Assembly: GCA_016284975.1 (NCBI GenBank)
Contig: JAEEPV010000342.1
Coordinates: 1 to 8,838, forward strand
Length of the DNA stretch: 8,838 nt
Direction: 5' to 3'
DNA from: Solobacterium sp.
GTDB lineage: Bacteria; Bacillota_I; Bacilli_A; Erysipelotrichales; Erysipelotrichaceae
Position numbers and translations under genes: made by a program
Shown: positions 1 to 6,463 of the stretch, in pieces
Layout of the letters: every line of letters starts with the position of its first letter
How positions within the stretch are numbered: the first letter of the stretch is position 1
The notes under the pieces: model-generated
What the model was told of the DNA's origin: nothing
The model's database searches: none
What the model saw: only the letters and a program-made list of their open reading frames with translations

Positions 1-272
1 CGAGACTGAATGTATTCCGTTCCAACAAGCAGATCTATGCGCAGATCGTAGACGACACAACCGGAAAGACCCTTGCGGCTTCCAGCTCTGTTGATCTCAA
101 GCTTGAAAACGGAGGCAATGTTGAAGCAGCCAAGAAAGTTGGTGCAGACATTGCGAACAAGTGCAAAGAACTGAAAATTGAATCCGTCCGGTTCGACCGC
201 GGCGGCTATGTCTATCACGGAAGAGTCCAGGCGCTGGCTGACGCAGCCCGCGAAGCAGGACTGAAATTCTAA
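1..272 (+). CDS. rplR: 50S ribosomal protein L18 (5' end missing)
   Basis: L18 binds 5S rRNA with L5 and anchors it in the central protuberance of the 50S subunit. The reading frame begins at base 3 and runs to TAA at 270-272, giving 89 residues. The start codon and the basic N-terminal tail lie outside the window; the full protein is normally about 120 residues. The visible part opens [18 protein letters not shown] and ends [20 protein letters not shown] plus a short tail, which is the characteristic L18 core and C-terminus. It is the first visible gene of the spc-type cluster, with rpsE 17 nt downstream. Identification is by motif recognition and position and is very secure. Confidence 0.97.
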   Translation, partial: RLNVFRSNKQIYAQIVDDTTGKTLAASSSVDLKLENGGNVEAAKKVGADIANKCKELKIESVRFDRGGYVYHGRVQALADAAREAGLKF

Positions 273-289
273 GGGGGAAGGAGAATACA

Positions 290-814
290 ATGGCTAACGA
301 AGGAAAGAAACCGTTCAGAAGACCACGCGAACCGAAAGAGTTCGATGATGTAGTAGTCTCCATTAACCGCGTTTCCAAGACCGTGAAAGGCGGACGCCGT
401 ATGCGTTTTGCGGCACTGGTTGTGATCGGTGATCACAAGGGCCGTATCGGATTCGGCATGGGGAAAGCAGCAGAAGTTCCTGATGCAATTAAGAAGGCAA
501 ACGAAGCCGCAAACAAAAACGTATTCCGTGTACAGCTGGTTGAGAACAACCGCACCGTACCGTCCAATGCAATTGGCAAGCACGGCGCAACATCAGTTGT
601 TCTGAAGCCTGCTGCTCCGGGTACCGGAGTTATCGCCGGCGGTGCTGTCCGCTCGATTCTCGAGCTGGCAGGTGTCAGCGATGTTCTGTCCAAGGTGATT
701 GGAAGCCGTACATCCGTTAACGTAGTCTATGCGACACTGGATGCACTGGCAAAGATGCGTACCGTTGACGATGTAGCGAAGCTGCGTGAAAAGAAAGTCA
801 ACGAGATTCGCTAA
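290..814 (+). CDS. rpsE: 30S ribosomal protein S5
   Basis: S5 is a small-subunit protein near the mRNA entry channel and contributes to decoding accuracy. The product has 174 residues, a normal length. The N-terminal double-stranded-RNA-binding-like domain covers roughly residues 18-85 ([20 protein letters not shown], then the G-rich [18 protein letters not shown]). The C-terminal domain follows ([19 protein letters not shown], then [20 protein letters not shown]). The ATG at 290 has a strong site, GGGGGAAGGAG, at 273-283. The gene lies between rplR and rplO. The next gene would usually be rpmD (L30), but the rpsE stop is only 11 nt from the rplO start, so rpmD is absent here. Confidence 0.98.
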   Translation: MANEGKKPFRRPREPKEFDDVVVSINRVSKTVKGGRRMRFAALVVIGDHKGRIGFGMGKAAEVPDAIKKANEAANKNVFRVQLVENNRTVPSNAIGKHGATSVVLKPAAPGTGVIAGGAVRSILELAGVSDVLSKVIGSRTSVNVVYATLDALAKMRTVDDVAKLREKKVNEIR

Positions 815-825
815 GGAGGACGCGC

Positions 826-1266
826 ATGAAACTGAATGAACTGAAAGCAACGGAAGGTGCCCGTTTTGTCTCCAAGCGCATTGGACGCGGACAGGGTTCC
901 GGAAACGGTAAGACGTCCGGCAAAGGACAGAAGGGACAGAATTCGAGAAGCGGCGGAGGTGTCGCAATCGGATTTGAAGGCGGCCAGACTCCTGCCTTCA
1001 AGCGTTTCCCGAAGCGCGGTTTCACAAACATGAACCGCAAGGAATATGCGATCGTAAATGTTGAAGATCTCAACAAATTCGATGATGGCGTAACTGTTGA
1101 TTACGAAGCTCTGAAGGCTGCAGGTCTGGTTAAGAAGCAGCTTGATGGTGTCAAAGTTCTCGGCAGAGGTGCTCTTGAAAAGAAGCTTACTGTCAAGGCA
1201 GTAAAGTTCTCTGAATCGGCTAAGAAAGCCATCGAAGCAGCAGGCGGAACAGCCGAGGTGCTGTAA
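826..1266 (+). CDS. rplO: 50S ribosomal protein L15
   Basis: L15 is a late-assembling 23S rRNA-binding protein of the large subunit. The product has 146 residues, the usual size. The N-terminus starts [13 protein letters not shown] and continues into the diagnostic basic, glycine-rich extension ([19 protein letters not shown], residues about 20-38). The globular domain begins around [17 protein letters not shown] and ends with the usual [16 protein letters not shown]. The ribosome binding site AAGGAGG at 813-819 overlaps the rpsE stop codon, which suggests close translational coupling. The secY start is only 1 nt after its stop. Confidence 0.98.
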   Translation: MKLNELKATEGARFVSKRIGRGQGSGNGKTSGKGQKGQNSRSGGGVAIGFEGGQTPAFKRFPKRGFTNMNRKEYAIVNVEDLNKFDDGVTVDYEALKAAGLVKKQLDGVKVLGRGALEKKLTVKAVKFSESAKKAIEAAGGTAEVL

Positions 1267-1267
1267 T

Positions 1268-2554
1268 ATGATGCAGATGTTCGCCAGCCTGTTCAAAAAC
1301 AAGGATATTCGCAAGAAAATCCTGTTTACATTGGCCATGCTGTTGATCTATCGCATCGGTTCCGCCATCCCTGTTCCGGGAGTGGATGCACAGAAACTCG
1401 CGGCACAGGTAGCGGATAACTCGATCCTGAGCATGATGAATCTTCTCGGAGGCGGCGCCTTCGAGAGGATGTCCGTGTTCGCACTCGGTGTTACTCCGTA
1501 TATTACCTCTAGCATTATTATTCAGCTGTTAAGCATGGACGTCATTCCGGCTCTGGCCGAGATGGCAAAGTCCGGGCAGACTGGAAGAACCAAGATGGAC
1601 CGCATTACGCGGTACCTCGCGGTATGTCTGGCATTCGTACAGGCGTTCTCCATGGTATATGGATTTGACCGTCAGTATGGAATTCTCGTCAGCAACACCT
1701 TCTCCAGCTACCTGTTTACAGCGACGATCCTCACAGCAGGCACACAGTTCCTGATCTGGCTGGGCGACCGTATCAGCATGTTCGGAATCGGCAACGGTAT
1801 CTCGATCATTATCTTCGCAGGTATCGTATCCAACATGCCGGCACAGTTTGTACAGGTCTGGAATATCTCTGTTGGAGGGGCGGAAGCCGGAGCGATGTTC
1901 AGCGGCATACTGCAGTTTGTACTGTACTGTGTGCTGTATCTCATCATCATCATTGGGGTTATCATCATGGAAACCGCGGTTCGTAAGATCCCGATCCAGT
2001 ACACCTCAAGCTCCAATGTAAGAGGTAACGGCGATATTACATATCTGCCGTTCAAAATCAATTCCGCATCTGTGATTCCGGTCATCTTCGCATCCGCAAT
2101 CATGACCGCACCGCAGATCATCCTGAGCTTCATCAATCAGGATGCGTATCAGAAAGTAAGCAGCTTCCTGAGTGTACAGAAACCGGTCGGACTTACGATT
2201 TATGCAGTACTGACATTCCTGTTCACATTCTTCTATACAGATCTTCAGGTAGATCCGGACAAGATCGCAGAAAATCTTGGTAAATCCGGCGCTTACATTC
2301 CAGGTATCCGGCCTGGTACAGAAACCAGAACCTATCTCAGAAAGGTTCTGAACCGGATTACAGTTCTCGGTGCTACAGCCCTGACCCTGATTGCTGTTAT
2401 TCCGTATCTTCTGCCGATGCTCATCACATCGCTTCCGAGCAGCGTGAGTCTGGGCGGAACCGGAATCATCATCGTTGTTGGTGTCGCTATGGAAACCATA
2501 TCGCAGCTGAAGGGACAGTTAACTCAGAAACAGTATCACGGATTCCTGAAATAA
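1268..2554 (+). CDS. secY: Protein translocase channel subunit SecY
   Basis: SecY is the pore of the SecYEG translocon, which threads unfolded preproteins across or into the cytoplasmic membrane with SecA. The product has 428 residues and about ten hydrophobic segments, matching the family. Recognisable parts are TM1 with the following RIGSAIPVPGVD, the plug region (LLGGGAFERMSVFALGVTPY), IGNGISIIIFAGIV, the basic cytosolic loop RKIPIQYTSSS, and the C5 loop PGIRPGTETRTYL. The C-terminus QLTQKQYHGFLK is SecY-like. Two tandem ATG codons (1268 and 1271) are possible starts. The only nearby ribosome-binding-like sequence, GAGGTG at 1255-1260, lies inside the end of rplO, so translation is probably coupled to L15. 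The gene sits in its standard place between rplO and adk. Confidence 0.98.
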   Translation: MMQMFASLFKNKDIRKKILFTLAMLLIYRIGSAIPVPGVDAQKLAAQVADNSILSMMNLLGGGAFERMSVFALGVTPYITSSIIIQLLSMDVIPALAEMAKSGQTGRTKMDRITRYLAVCLAFVQAFSMVYGFDRQYGILVSNTFSSYLFTATILTAGTQFLIWLGDRISMFGIGNGISIIIFAGIVSNMPAQFVQVWNISVGGAEAGAMFSGILQFVLYCVLYLIIIIGVIIMETAVRKIPIQYTSSSNVRGNGDITYLPFKINSASVIPVIFASAIMTAPQIILSFINQDAYQKVSSFLSVQKPVGLTIYAVLTFLFTFFYTDLQVDPDKIAENLGKSGAYIPGIRPGTETRTYLRKVLNRITVLGATALTLIAVIPYLLPMLITSLPSSVSLGGTGIIIVVGVAMETISQLKGQLTQKQYHGFLK

Positions 2555-2572
2555 AAGAAAAGGACGGAAACT

Positions 2573-3223
2573 ATGAACATTCTGATTATGGGTCCTGCCG
2601 GAGCCGGCAAGGGCACTATGTCTGATCTGATCATCAAAGAGTATGACATTCCGCATATCTCTACCGGAGATATGCTCAGAGAGAACGTACGTAACAACAC
2701 AGAACTCGGACAGCAGGCAAAGGAATATATGAATTCCGGCAAGCTGGTACCGGATGAGCTGATCAACGCGATGGTTGAGAAACGGCTGCTGGAACCGGAC
2801 TGTCAGAAGGGTTACCTTCTTGACGGGTTCCCCCGTACGCTGGTTCAGGCCCAGGCGTTTGAAGCGATGGCTGACCGTATCGGGAAACCGGTGGAGTCAG
2901 TTCTGGCTCTCGAGGTCGGGTTCGACACTCTGGTTGACCGCATCACCGGCAGACGTATCTGTCCGAAGTGCGGTGCAATCTATCACGTGCGCAATAAACC
3001 CAGCCGGACAGAAGGCATCTGCGACGAGTGTGGCAGTGAACTGCAGCAGCGCAAGGATGATACTGTTGAACAGCTGAAGGTACGCATGGACGAGTATGAC
3101 GCAAAGACTGCGCCAATCATCGAATACTTCGAACCGAAAGGTGTCGTCAATCACATCGATGCTTCGAAAAATGCAAATTCAACATTTGCGCAGGTGAAAG
3201 AGGCATTAGGAAAGGTTGCGTAG
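2573..3223 (+). CDS. adk: Adenylate kinase, zinc-lid long form
   Basis: Adenylate kinase interconverts ATP + AMP and 2 ADP in the cytoplasm and sets the adenylate energy charge. The product has 216 residues, typical of the long bacterial form. The P-loop is GPAGAGKGT at residues 7-15, the AMP-binding STGDMLRE at 30-37, and DGFPRT at 84-89. The LID carries four cysteines in two CxxC pairs (C130/C133 and C150/C153), the structural zinc site common in Gram-positive enzymes. The P-loop has Ala at position 9 and Met at 16 where most bacterial enzymes have Pro and Gln. AAGGA at 2560-2564 is the ribosome binding site, 8 nt before ATG. In many Firmicutes map follows; here infA follows after a 69-nt gap. 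Confidence 0.97.
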   Translation: MNILIMGPAGAGKGTMSDLIIKEYDIPHISTGDMLRENVRNNTELGQQAKEYMNSGKLVPDELINAMVEKRLLEPDCQKGYLLDGFPRTLVQAQAFEAMADRIGKPVESVLALEVGFDTLVDRITGRRICPKCGAIYHVRNKPSRTEGICDECGSELQQRKDDTVEQLKVRMDEYDAKTAPIIEYFEPKGVVNHIDASKNANSTFAQVKEALGKVA

Positions 3224-3244
3224 CAGTACCGGTGCGGGTATGAT
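3216..3244 (+). promoter_or_regulatory. Candidate internal promoter ahead of infA
   Basis: TTGCGT at 3216-3221 (3 of 6 matches to the vegetative -35 TTGACA) and TATGAT at 3239-3244 (5 of 6 to TATAAT) are separated by exactly 17 bases. The -35 overlaps the last codons and stop of adk, and the -10 lies in the left arm of a hairpin. A start near 3251 would leave about a 40-nt leader before the infA ATG at 3293. This is a consensus match only; the -35 is weak, so it is tentative. Confidence 0.35.
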
Positions 3245-3262
3245 ATACGTCGTGCCCGCACC
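3231..3262 (+). other. GC-rich hairpin in the adk-infA gap
   Basis: GGTGCGGG at 3231-3238 and CCCGCACC at 3255-3262 form a perfect 8-bp inverted repeat. In RNA the pairing extends inward by six more pairs (3239-3244 with 3249-3254, three of them G-U) to an ATAC tetraloop at 3245-3248. The following bases (AGGCACTGATTATT) contain no T-run, so it does not look like a standard rho-independent terminator. It could be an RNA-processing site, a transcript-stabilising structure, an attenuator or a protein-binding site. The structure is seen directly; its role is unknown. Confidence 0.6.
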
Positions 3263-3292
3263 AGGCACTGATTATTGAGAAAGAGAGACTTA

Positions 3293-3511
3293 ATGGGAAA
3301 ACAGGACGTCATTGAAATGGACGGAGTTGTTGAAGAAACACTTCCTAACGCTAACTTTAAGGTGAAACTTCAAAATGGGATGGAGATCCGAGCCCACGTT
3401 GCTGGTAAAATCCGTATGAATTACATTCGCATTTTACCGGGAGACCGGGTCACCGTTGAAATTTCACCCTACGACTTGACACGTGGGCGAATTACTTATC
3501 GACACAAGTAA
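3293..3511 (+). CDS. infA: Translation initiation factor IF-1
   Basis: IF-1 is a small OB-fold protein that occupies the ribosomal A site during initiation and assists IF-2 and IF-3. The 72-residue product covers the whole family: [20 protein letters not shown] at the N-terminus, [20 protein letters not shown] in the centre and [15 protein letters not shown] at the end. The ATG at 3293 is chosen because it gives the standard IF-1 N-terminus; an in-frame TTG at 3275 would only add six atypical residues. The ribosome binding site is weak (GAGAG, 3283-3287), unlike the strong sites of its neighbours. Codon use also differs: three of seven arginines are CGA and none of four leucines is CTG. It lies after adk with no map gene between. 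Confidence 0.97.
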   Translation: MGKQDVIEMDGVVEETLPNANFKVKLQNGMEIRAHVAGKIRMNYIRILPGDRVTVEISPYDLTRGRITYRHK

Positions 3512-3530
3512 CACAAGGAGGGCACTTATC

Positions 3531-3644
3531 ATGAAAGTAAGACCGTCAGTTAAACCTATTTGCGACAAGTGCAGAGTGATCAAGCGCAAGGGCGTTGTAA
3601 TGGTCATCTGCGAAAACCCTAAGCATAAGCAGAGACAGGGTTAA
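3531..3644 (+). CDS. rpmJ: 50S ribosomal protein L36, zinc-binding form
   Basis: L36 is the smallest large-subunit protein and stabilises 23S rRNA structure. The 37-residue product reads [20 protein letters not shown] and ends NPKHKQRQG. Zinc ligands are visible at C11, C14, C27 and H32, so this is the zinc-binding (C+) paralogue type, not the zinc-free form that replaces it under zinc limitation in some bacteria. A strong site, AAGGAGGG at 3515-3522, precedes the ATG. It has its canonical position between infA and rpsM. Confidence 0.97.
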   Translation: MKVRPSVKPICDKCRVIKRKGVVMVICENPKHKQRQG

Positions 3645-3664
3645 TCAGGAGGAGAAAAGCACAT

Positions 3665-4030
3665 ATGGCACGTTTTGCTGGTGTGGATATTCCGAATAAC
3701 AAACGTATCGTAATATCCCTTACCTATATTTATGGAATCGGTGCATCGACCGCTTCCAAGATCCTCAAAGAGTGCGGAATCAGTGAGGATATCCGTACAA
3801 AGGATCTGACCACCGAGCAGGAAAATGCGATCCGTCAGAAGATCGATGAGATCAAGACGGAAGGTGATCTGCGCCGTGAGCGCGCGCTGAATGTTAAGCG
3901 TCTGATGGAAATCGGATGCTACAGAGGTATGCGTCATCGCCGGAGCCTCCCTGTCAGAGGCCAGCGCACCCGTACGAATGCCCGTACACGTAAAGGACCG
4001 CGTCGTACTGTCGCGAATAAGAAGAAGTAA
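3665..4030 (+). CDS. rpsM: 30S ribosomal protein S13
   Basis: S13 lies in the head of the 30S subunit, contacts the P-site tRNA and forms bridges to the 50S subunit. The 121-residue product has the family N-terminus ([22 protein letters not shown]), the helix-two-turn-helix region around [12 protein letters not shown], and the basic tail with [20 protein letters not shown] ending [11 protein letters not shown]. The ribosome binding site AGGAGGAG is at 3647-3654. It begins the alpha-operon part, and in this genome it is continuous with the spc part. Confidence 0.98.
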   Translation: MARFAGVDIPNNKRIVISLTYIYGIGASTASKILKECGISEDIRTKDLTTEQENAIRQKIDEIKTEGDLRRERALNVKRLMEIGCYRGMRHRRSLPVRGQRTRTNARTRKGPRRTVANKKK

Positions 4031-4047
4031 GGAGGTCGGAATAATCA

Positions 4048-4455
4048 ATGGCTAAGACTACAAAAAAGACCGCGAAAACCGCCGGCCGTAAAAAGAAGAT
4101 CAAACGCAATATAGTGAAGGGTGTTGCACACATCCATTCCACTTTCAATAACACAATCGTTTCCATCGCTGATGAAAACGGAAATGTTATTTCCTGGAGC
4201 TCCGCAGGTGCACTTGGATACAAGGGCAGCCGCAAGAGCACTCCGTACGTTGCACAGCTCTGCGCTGAAGCTGCCGGTAAGGCTGCTGTACAGCAGGGTC
4301 TGAAGACTGTAGAAGTTAATGTTAAGGGTCCGGGTCCCGGACGTGAAGCAGCTGTAAGAGCTCTTTCCGTAGCAGGACTTGACATCACTGCTATTAATGA
4401 TGTTACTCCGATCCCTCATAACGGATGCCGTCCGCCGAAGAGGCCGCGTGGTTAA
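4048..4455 (+). CDS. rpsK: 30S ribosomal protein S11
   Basis: S11 sits on the 30S platform and helps shape the E-site mRNA path, with S6, S18 and S21 as neighbours. The 135-residue product has a lysine-rich N-terminal extension (residues 1-22) followed by the family core: [17 protein letters not shown], then [20 protein letters not shown] and [15 protein letters not shown]. The tail [18 protein letters not shown] differs a little from the common PPKRRRV ending. AAGGAGGT at 4029-4036 overlaps the rpsM stop and lies 11 nt from the ATG. The next gene is rpoA; rpsD (S4) is not in the cluster, as is usual in Firmicutes. Confidence 0.98.
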   Translation: MAKTTKKTAKTAGRKKKIKRNIVKGVAHIHSTFNNTIVSIADENGNVISWSSAGALGYKGSRKSTPYVAQLCAEAAGKAAVQQGLKTVEVNVKGPGPGREAAVRALSVAGLDITAINDVTPIPHNGCRPPKRPRG

Positions 4456-4476
4456 TTTAACAATGGAGGATGACTG

Positions 4477-5436
4477 ATGCAGAAGTTTGAACGCGCCGAG
4501 TTTGAAGTAGCAGAATACGTAGAATCTGAGAACTATGGAAAGTTTGTCCTTTCTCCGCTCGAGAGAGGATTTGGAACAACAATCGGGAATGCGCTGCGCA
4601 GAGTCCTGCTGTCTTCCCTTCCGGGAGCTGCCATTTTCTCCATCAAGGTCGATGGAGTATATCATGAGTTCACAACAATCCCGGGAGTTCGTGAAGATGT
4701 ATCCATGATCATTCTGCAGCTGAAGCAGCTGATCATGAAAATCGACGATGATGATGTTTACAACCTGCAGATTTCCGCAAAGGGACCGTGCACTGTCACA
4801 GCAGGGGATATCATCTGCCCGACCGGCGTTGAGGTTCTGAACAAGGATCTTGAGATTGCGCATCTGGAAAAGGGCGCTTCTCTGGAGATGGAACTCAAGG
4901 CAAAGAACGGCCGCGGTTATGTCGGAAGCGATGTGAACAAACACAACAATCAGGGAAGTTCACAGGGAATCGGCACTGTTTTCACAGATTCGATTTACAC
5001 ACCGGTTACCAAGGTTGCATATGCGGTAGAACCGACCCGTGTCGGCCAGGATACCAAGTATGATGAACTGACCATGGAAGTGTGGACAGACGGATCCATT
5101 AATCCGCAGAAGGCGCTGGCAACAGCGGCACGGATTCTGATTGATCATCTGGACATCATTGCCGGAATCAATGAAGAAGTTCTCTCCATGGAGAATGTCA
5201 TCAATGAAGGAAGCGCAGAAACACCGAACAAGGGACAGCAGCTGATGATCGAGGATCTTGATCTCTCCGTTCGTTCCTACAACTGCCTCAAGCGCGCTGG
5301 CATTCAGACCGTCGACGAACTGACTCAGAAAACCGAGGATGAGATGATGAGAGTCCGTAACCTCGGAAAGAAATCCTTGAAAGAGGTAAAGGACAAGCTC
5401 ATTGAACTTGGTATGGGCTTCCGGTCCTTCGAATAA
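4477..5436 (+). CDS. rpoA: DNA-directed RNA polymerase subunit alpha
   Basis: The alpha dimer nucleates assembly of beta and beta' and, through its C-terminal domain, contacts upstream promoter DNA and activators. The product has 319 residues. The N-terminal dimerisation/assembly domain (about 1-232) shows [20 protein letters not shown] (26-45) and [20 protein letters not shown] (187-206). After an acidic linker, the C-terminal domain (about 255-316) contains [13 protein letters not shown]266, N269, C270 and K272 match the E. coli DNA-contact region around R265. [14 protein letters not shown] follows. A short insert ([12 protein letters not shown], 155-166) is a little longer than in Bacillus. 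The ribosome binding site GGAGGA is at 4465-4470. Confidence 0.98.
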   Translation: MQKFERAEFEVAEYVESENYGKFVLSPLERGFGTTIGNALRRVLLSSLPGAAIFSIKVDGVYHEFTTIPGVREDVSMIILQLKQLIMKIDDDDVYNLQISAKGPCTVTAGDIICPTGVEVLNKDLEIAHLEKGASLEMELKAKNGRGYVGSDVNKHNNQGSSQGIGTVFTDSIYTPVTKVAYAVEPTRVGQDTKYDELTMEVWTDGSINPQKALATAARILIDHLDIIAGINEEVLSMENVINEGSAETPNKGQQLMIEDLDLSVRSYNCLKRAGIQTVDELTQKTEDEMMRVRNLGKKSLKEVKDKLIELGMGFRSFE

Positions 5437-5452
5437 ACAGGAGGAATACAAC

Positions 5453-5815
5453 ATGTGGAATCGTAAATTCGGCAGAACTGCGGATCACCGCAAGGCTATG
5501 CTGAGAAACCTCGCTACTTCCGTAATCATGTATGGAAAAGTTGAGACAACATATGCCAAGGCAATGGACATGCGTTCTGTTGTTGACGAACTGATCACAC
5601 TCGGAAAAAAGGGTGATCTCGCTGCTCGCAGACAGGCTGCAGCATTCGTTCGTGATGTATATGCGGATGAAAAGACATGCCAGACTGTTCTGCAGAAGCT
5701 GTTCGACGAAGTTGCACCGAAGTATGCTGACCGCAACGGTGGTTACACACGTGTCACAAAGACAGGTGTTCGCCGCGGTGACGCAGCTCCGATGGCTACC
5801 ATCGAACTGGTATAA
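5453..5815 (+). CDS. rplQ: 50S ribosomal protein L17
   Basis: L17 is a large-subunit protein near the peptide exit tunnel. The 120-residue product starts [20 protein letters not shown], continues [19 protein letters not shown], and ends [20 protein letters not shown] followed by ATIELV, all characteristic of the short bacterial form. ATG 5453 is chosen because AGGAGG at 5439-5444 is 8 nt upstream and the N-terminus matches the family; an upstream in-frame ATG at 5402 lies inside rpoA and is not needed. It is the last gene of the operon, with a terminator starting about 15 nt after its stop. Confidence 0.98.
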   Translation: MWNRKFGRTADHRKAMLRNLATSVIMYGKVETTYAKAMDMRSVVDELITLGKKGDLAARRQAAAFVRDVYADEKTCQTVLQKLFDEVAPKYADRNGGYTRVTKTGVRRGDAAPMATIELV

Positions 5816-5825
5816 GCAATATTCG

Positions 5826-5862
5826 AAGAGTCATGTATCAATTTCGGTACATGACTTTTTTT
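5826..5862 (+). terminator. Rho-independent terminator of the ribosomal operon
   Basis: GTCATGTA at 5830-5837 pairs perfectly with TACATGAC at 5848-5855 and is followed by seven T at 5856-5862. The stem can be extended outward by pairing AAGA (5826-5829) with the first Ts, and inward by two pairs to a six-base loop. It lies just after rplQ and ends the ribosomal-protein transcript. Confidence 0.92.
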
Positions 5863-5865
5863 AAT

Positions 5866-5894
5866 CTCACAAGCAAGGGGAAATGCATTATCAT
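5866..5894 (+). promoter_or_regulatory. Candidate promoter for the zinc-ribbon protein gene
   Basis: CTCACA at 5866-5871 (4 of 6 to TTGACA) and TATCAT at 5889-5894 (5 of 6 to TATAAT) are 17 bases apart, with TG at 5884-5885 just upstream of the -10. It lies immediately after the operon terminator and about 34 nt before the next start codon, where a separate promoter is expected. It is a consensus match only. Confidence 0.4.
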
Positions 5895-5927
5895 TTATTC
5901 AGATGATCACAGTTGAAGGGAGAATAT

Positions 5928-6236
5928 ATGAAATATAATTACTGTCCGATTTGCGGGGAAAAGCTTCCGCCGCATCATCTTGGCAAGTACTGCAAGAACT
6001 GCTCCAGAAAGGTATTTGCGAAGAAAGCAATCCGTACCGTAGTTTTGACAGGGGTTGTTGCAGGACTTGGAGTCGGGGCATACTACTATGTAAAGAATCA
6101 TAAGAAACAGACGATTGAAACTGCCCAGAAGCTTGCGTCAATGGCACTTGCCTATGAAGCAAAAAAGCTCGCCAGCAACAAAGATGCTCTGCTTGAAGTA
6201 GTACGGAACGCCGGAAAAACGCTGGCAGAGAAGTAG
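5928..6236 (+). CDS. Small zinc-ribbon, single-pass membrane protein of unknown function
   Basis: I do not recognise a named family. The 102-residue product begins MKYNYCPICGEKLPPHHLGK and carries CxxC pairs at C6/C9 and C22/C25, a compact zinc-ribbon or rubredoxin-like knuckle. A basic patch (RKVFAKKAIR, 27-36) leads into one hydrophobic segment at about 37-55 (VVLTGVVAGLGVGAYYYV). The rest is a lysine- and alanine-rich helical tail (57-102). By the positive-inside rule the zinc ribbon is likely cytoplasmic, but the tail after the segment is also basic, so topology is uncertain. ATG 5928 is preferred because GGGAG (5918-5922) lies 5 nt upstream; the in-frame TTG at 5913 is upstream of that site. 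The gene is flanked by terminators, so it is a single-gene unit independent of rplQ. Confidence 0.8.
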   Translation: MKYNYCPICGEKLPPHHLGKYCKNCSRKVFAKKAIRTVVLTGVVAGLGVGAYYYVKNHKKQTIETAQKLASMALAYEAKKLASNKDALLEVVRNAGKTLAEK

Positions 6237-6243
6237 TGGTTAA

Positions 6244-6275
6244 GGGAAGAGGTTTGTAAGAAGACCTCTTTTTTT
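6244..6275 (+). terminator. Rho-independent terminator after the zinc-ribbon gene
   Basis: AAGAGGT at 6247-6253 pairs with ACCTCTT at 6264-6270, with a further T-G and T-A pair inward and an unbroken T-run from 6269 to 6275. It starts 8 nt after the stop of the small membrane-protein gene. Read on the - strand the hairpin is not followed by a T-run, so it acts on + strand transcription only. Confidence 0.9.
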
Positions 6276-6422
6276 CTGCGGCATTTACAGAATTTCTTCC
6301 GGTACTGGATCGTATTAACTCCATCCTCTGTTATCAATCTGCTGACTGGATTGAAAAATGCCCGCTTCATCGCATCGCAATGCGGCTTCACAGGCATTTG
6401 TTTCTGCAGGCTGTTAATCTGT
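6276..6422. other. Non-coding spacer between convergent genes
   Basis: This stretch between the + strand terminator and the - strand terminator contains no open frame with a recognisable protein, no ribosome binding site with a sensible start, and no repeat or RNA structure I can support. A + strand frame that continues from here past 6680 runs antisense to the phosphatase gene and looks accidental. Confidence 0.5.
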
Positions 6423-6463
6423 AAAAAGATGGTAATCCGGAATATGAACCTGCCGGGGATTAC
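6423..6463 (-). terminator. Rho-independent terminator of the phosphatase gene, overlapping its stop codon
   Basis: On the - strand GTAATCC (6463-6457) can pair with GGATTAC (6438-6432), followed by CAT and then C and five T (6428-6423). An alternative pairing uses GTAAT/ATTAC plus CCGG/CCGG with a two-base bulge. The left arm contains the TAA stop of the phosphatase (6462-6460). The T-run is short, so efficiency may be moderate. Confidence 0.65.

Noticed and set aside
811..1338. A 175-codon open frame on the - strand opposite rplO and the start of secY
   Set aside because: It is a shadow of rplO/secY with no family resemblance and no start signal.
3231..3262. The adk-infA hairpin as a rho-independent terminator
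   Set aside because: No T-run follows the stem, and the genes on both sides are parts of the same conserved operon, so full termination here is unlikely.
3224..3292. A decayed map (methionine aminopeptidase) remnant between adk and infA
   Set aside because: The gap is only 69 nt and no frame in it resembles any part of methionine aminopeptidase; the gene is absent, not degraded.
4045..4944. A 299-codon open frame on the - strand opposite rpsK and rpoA
   Set aside because: It lies entirely antisense to two unmistakable genes, has no ribosome binding site or recognisable motif, and is explained by the codon bias of the coding strand.
6152..6397. An 81-codon - strand frame across the terminator and the end of the zinc-ribbon gene
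   Set aside because: It reads through a strong hairpin and T-run and has no motif or start signal, so it is most likely chance.
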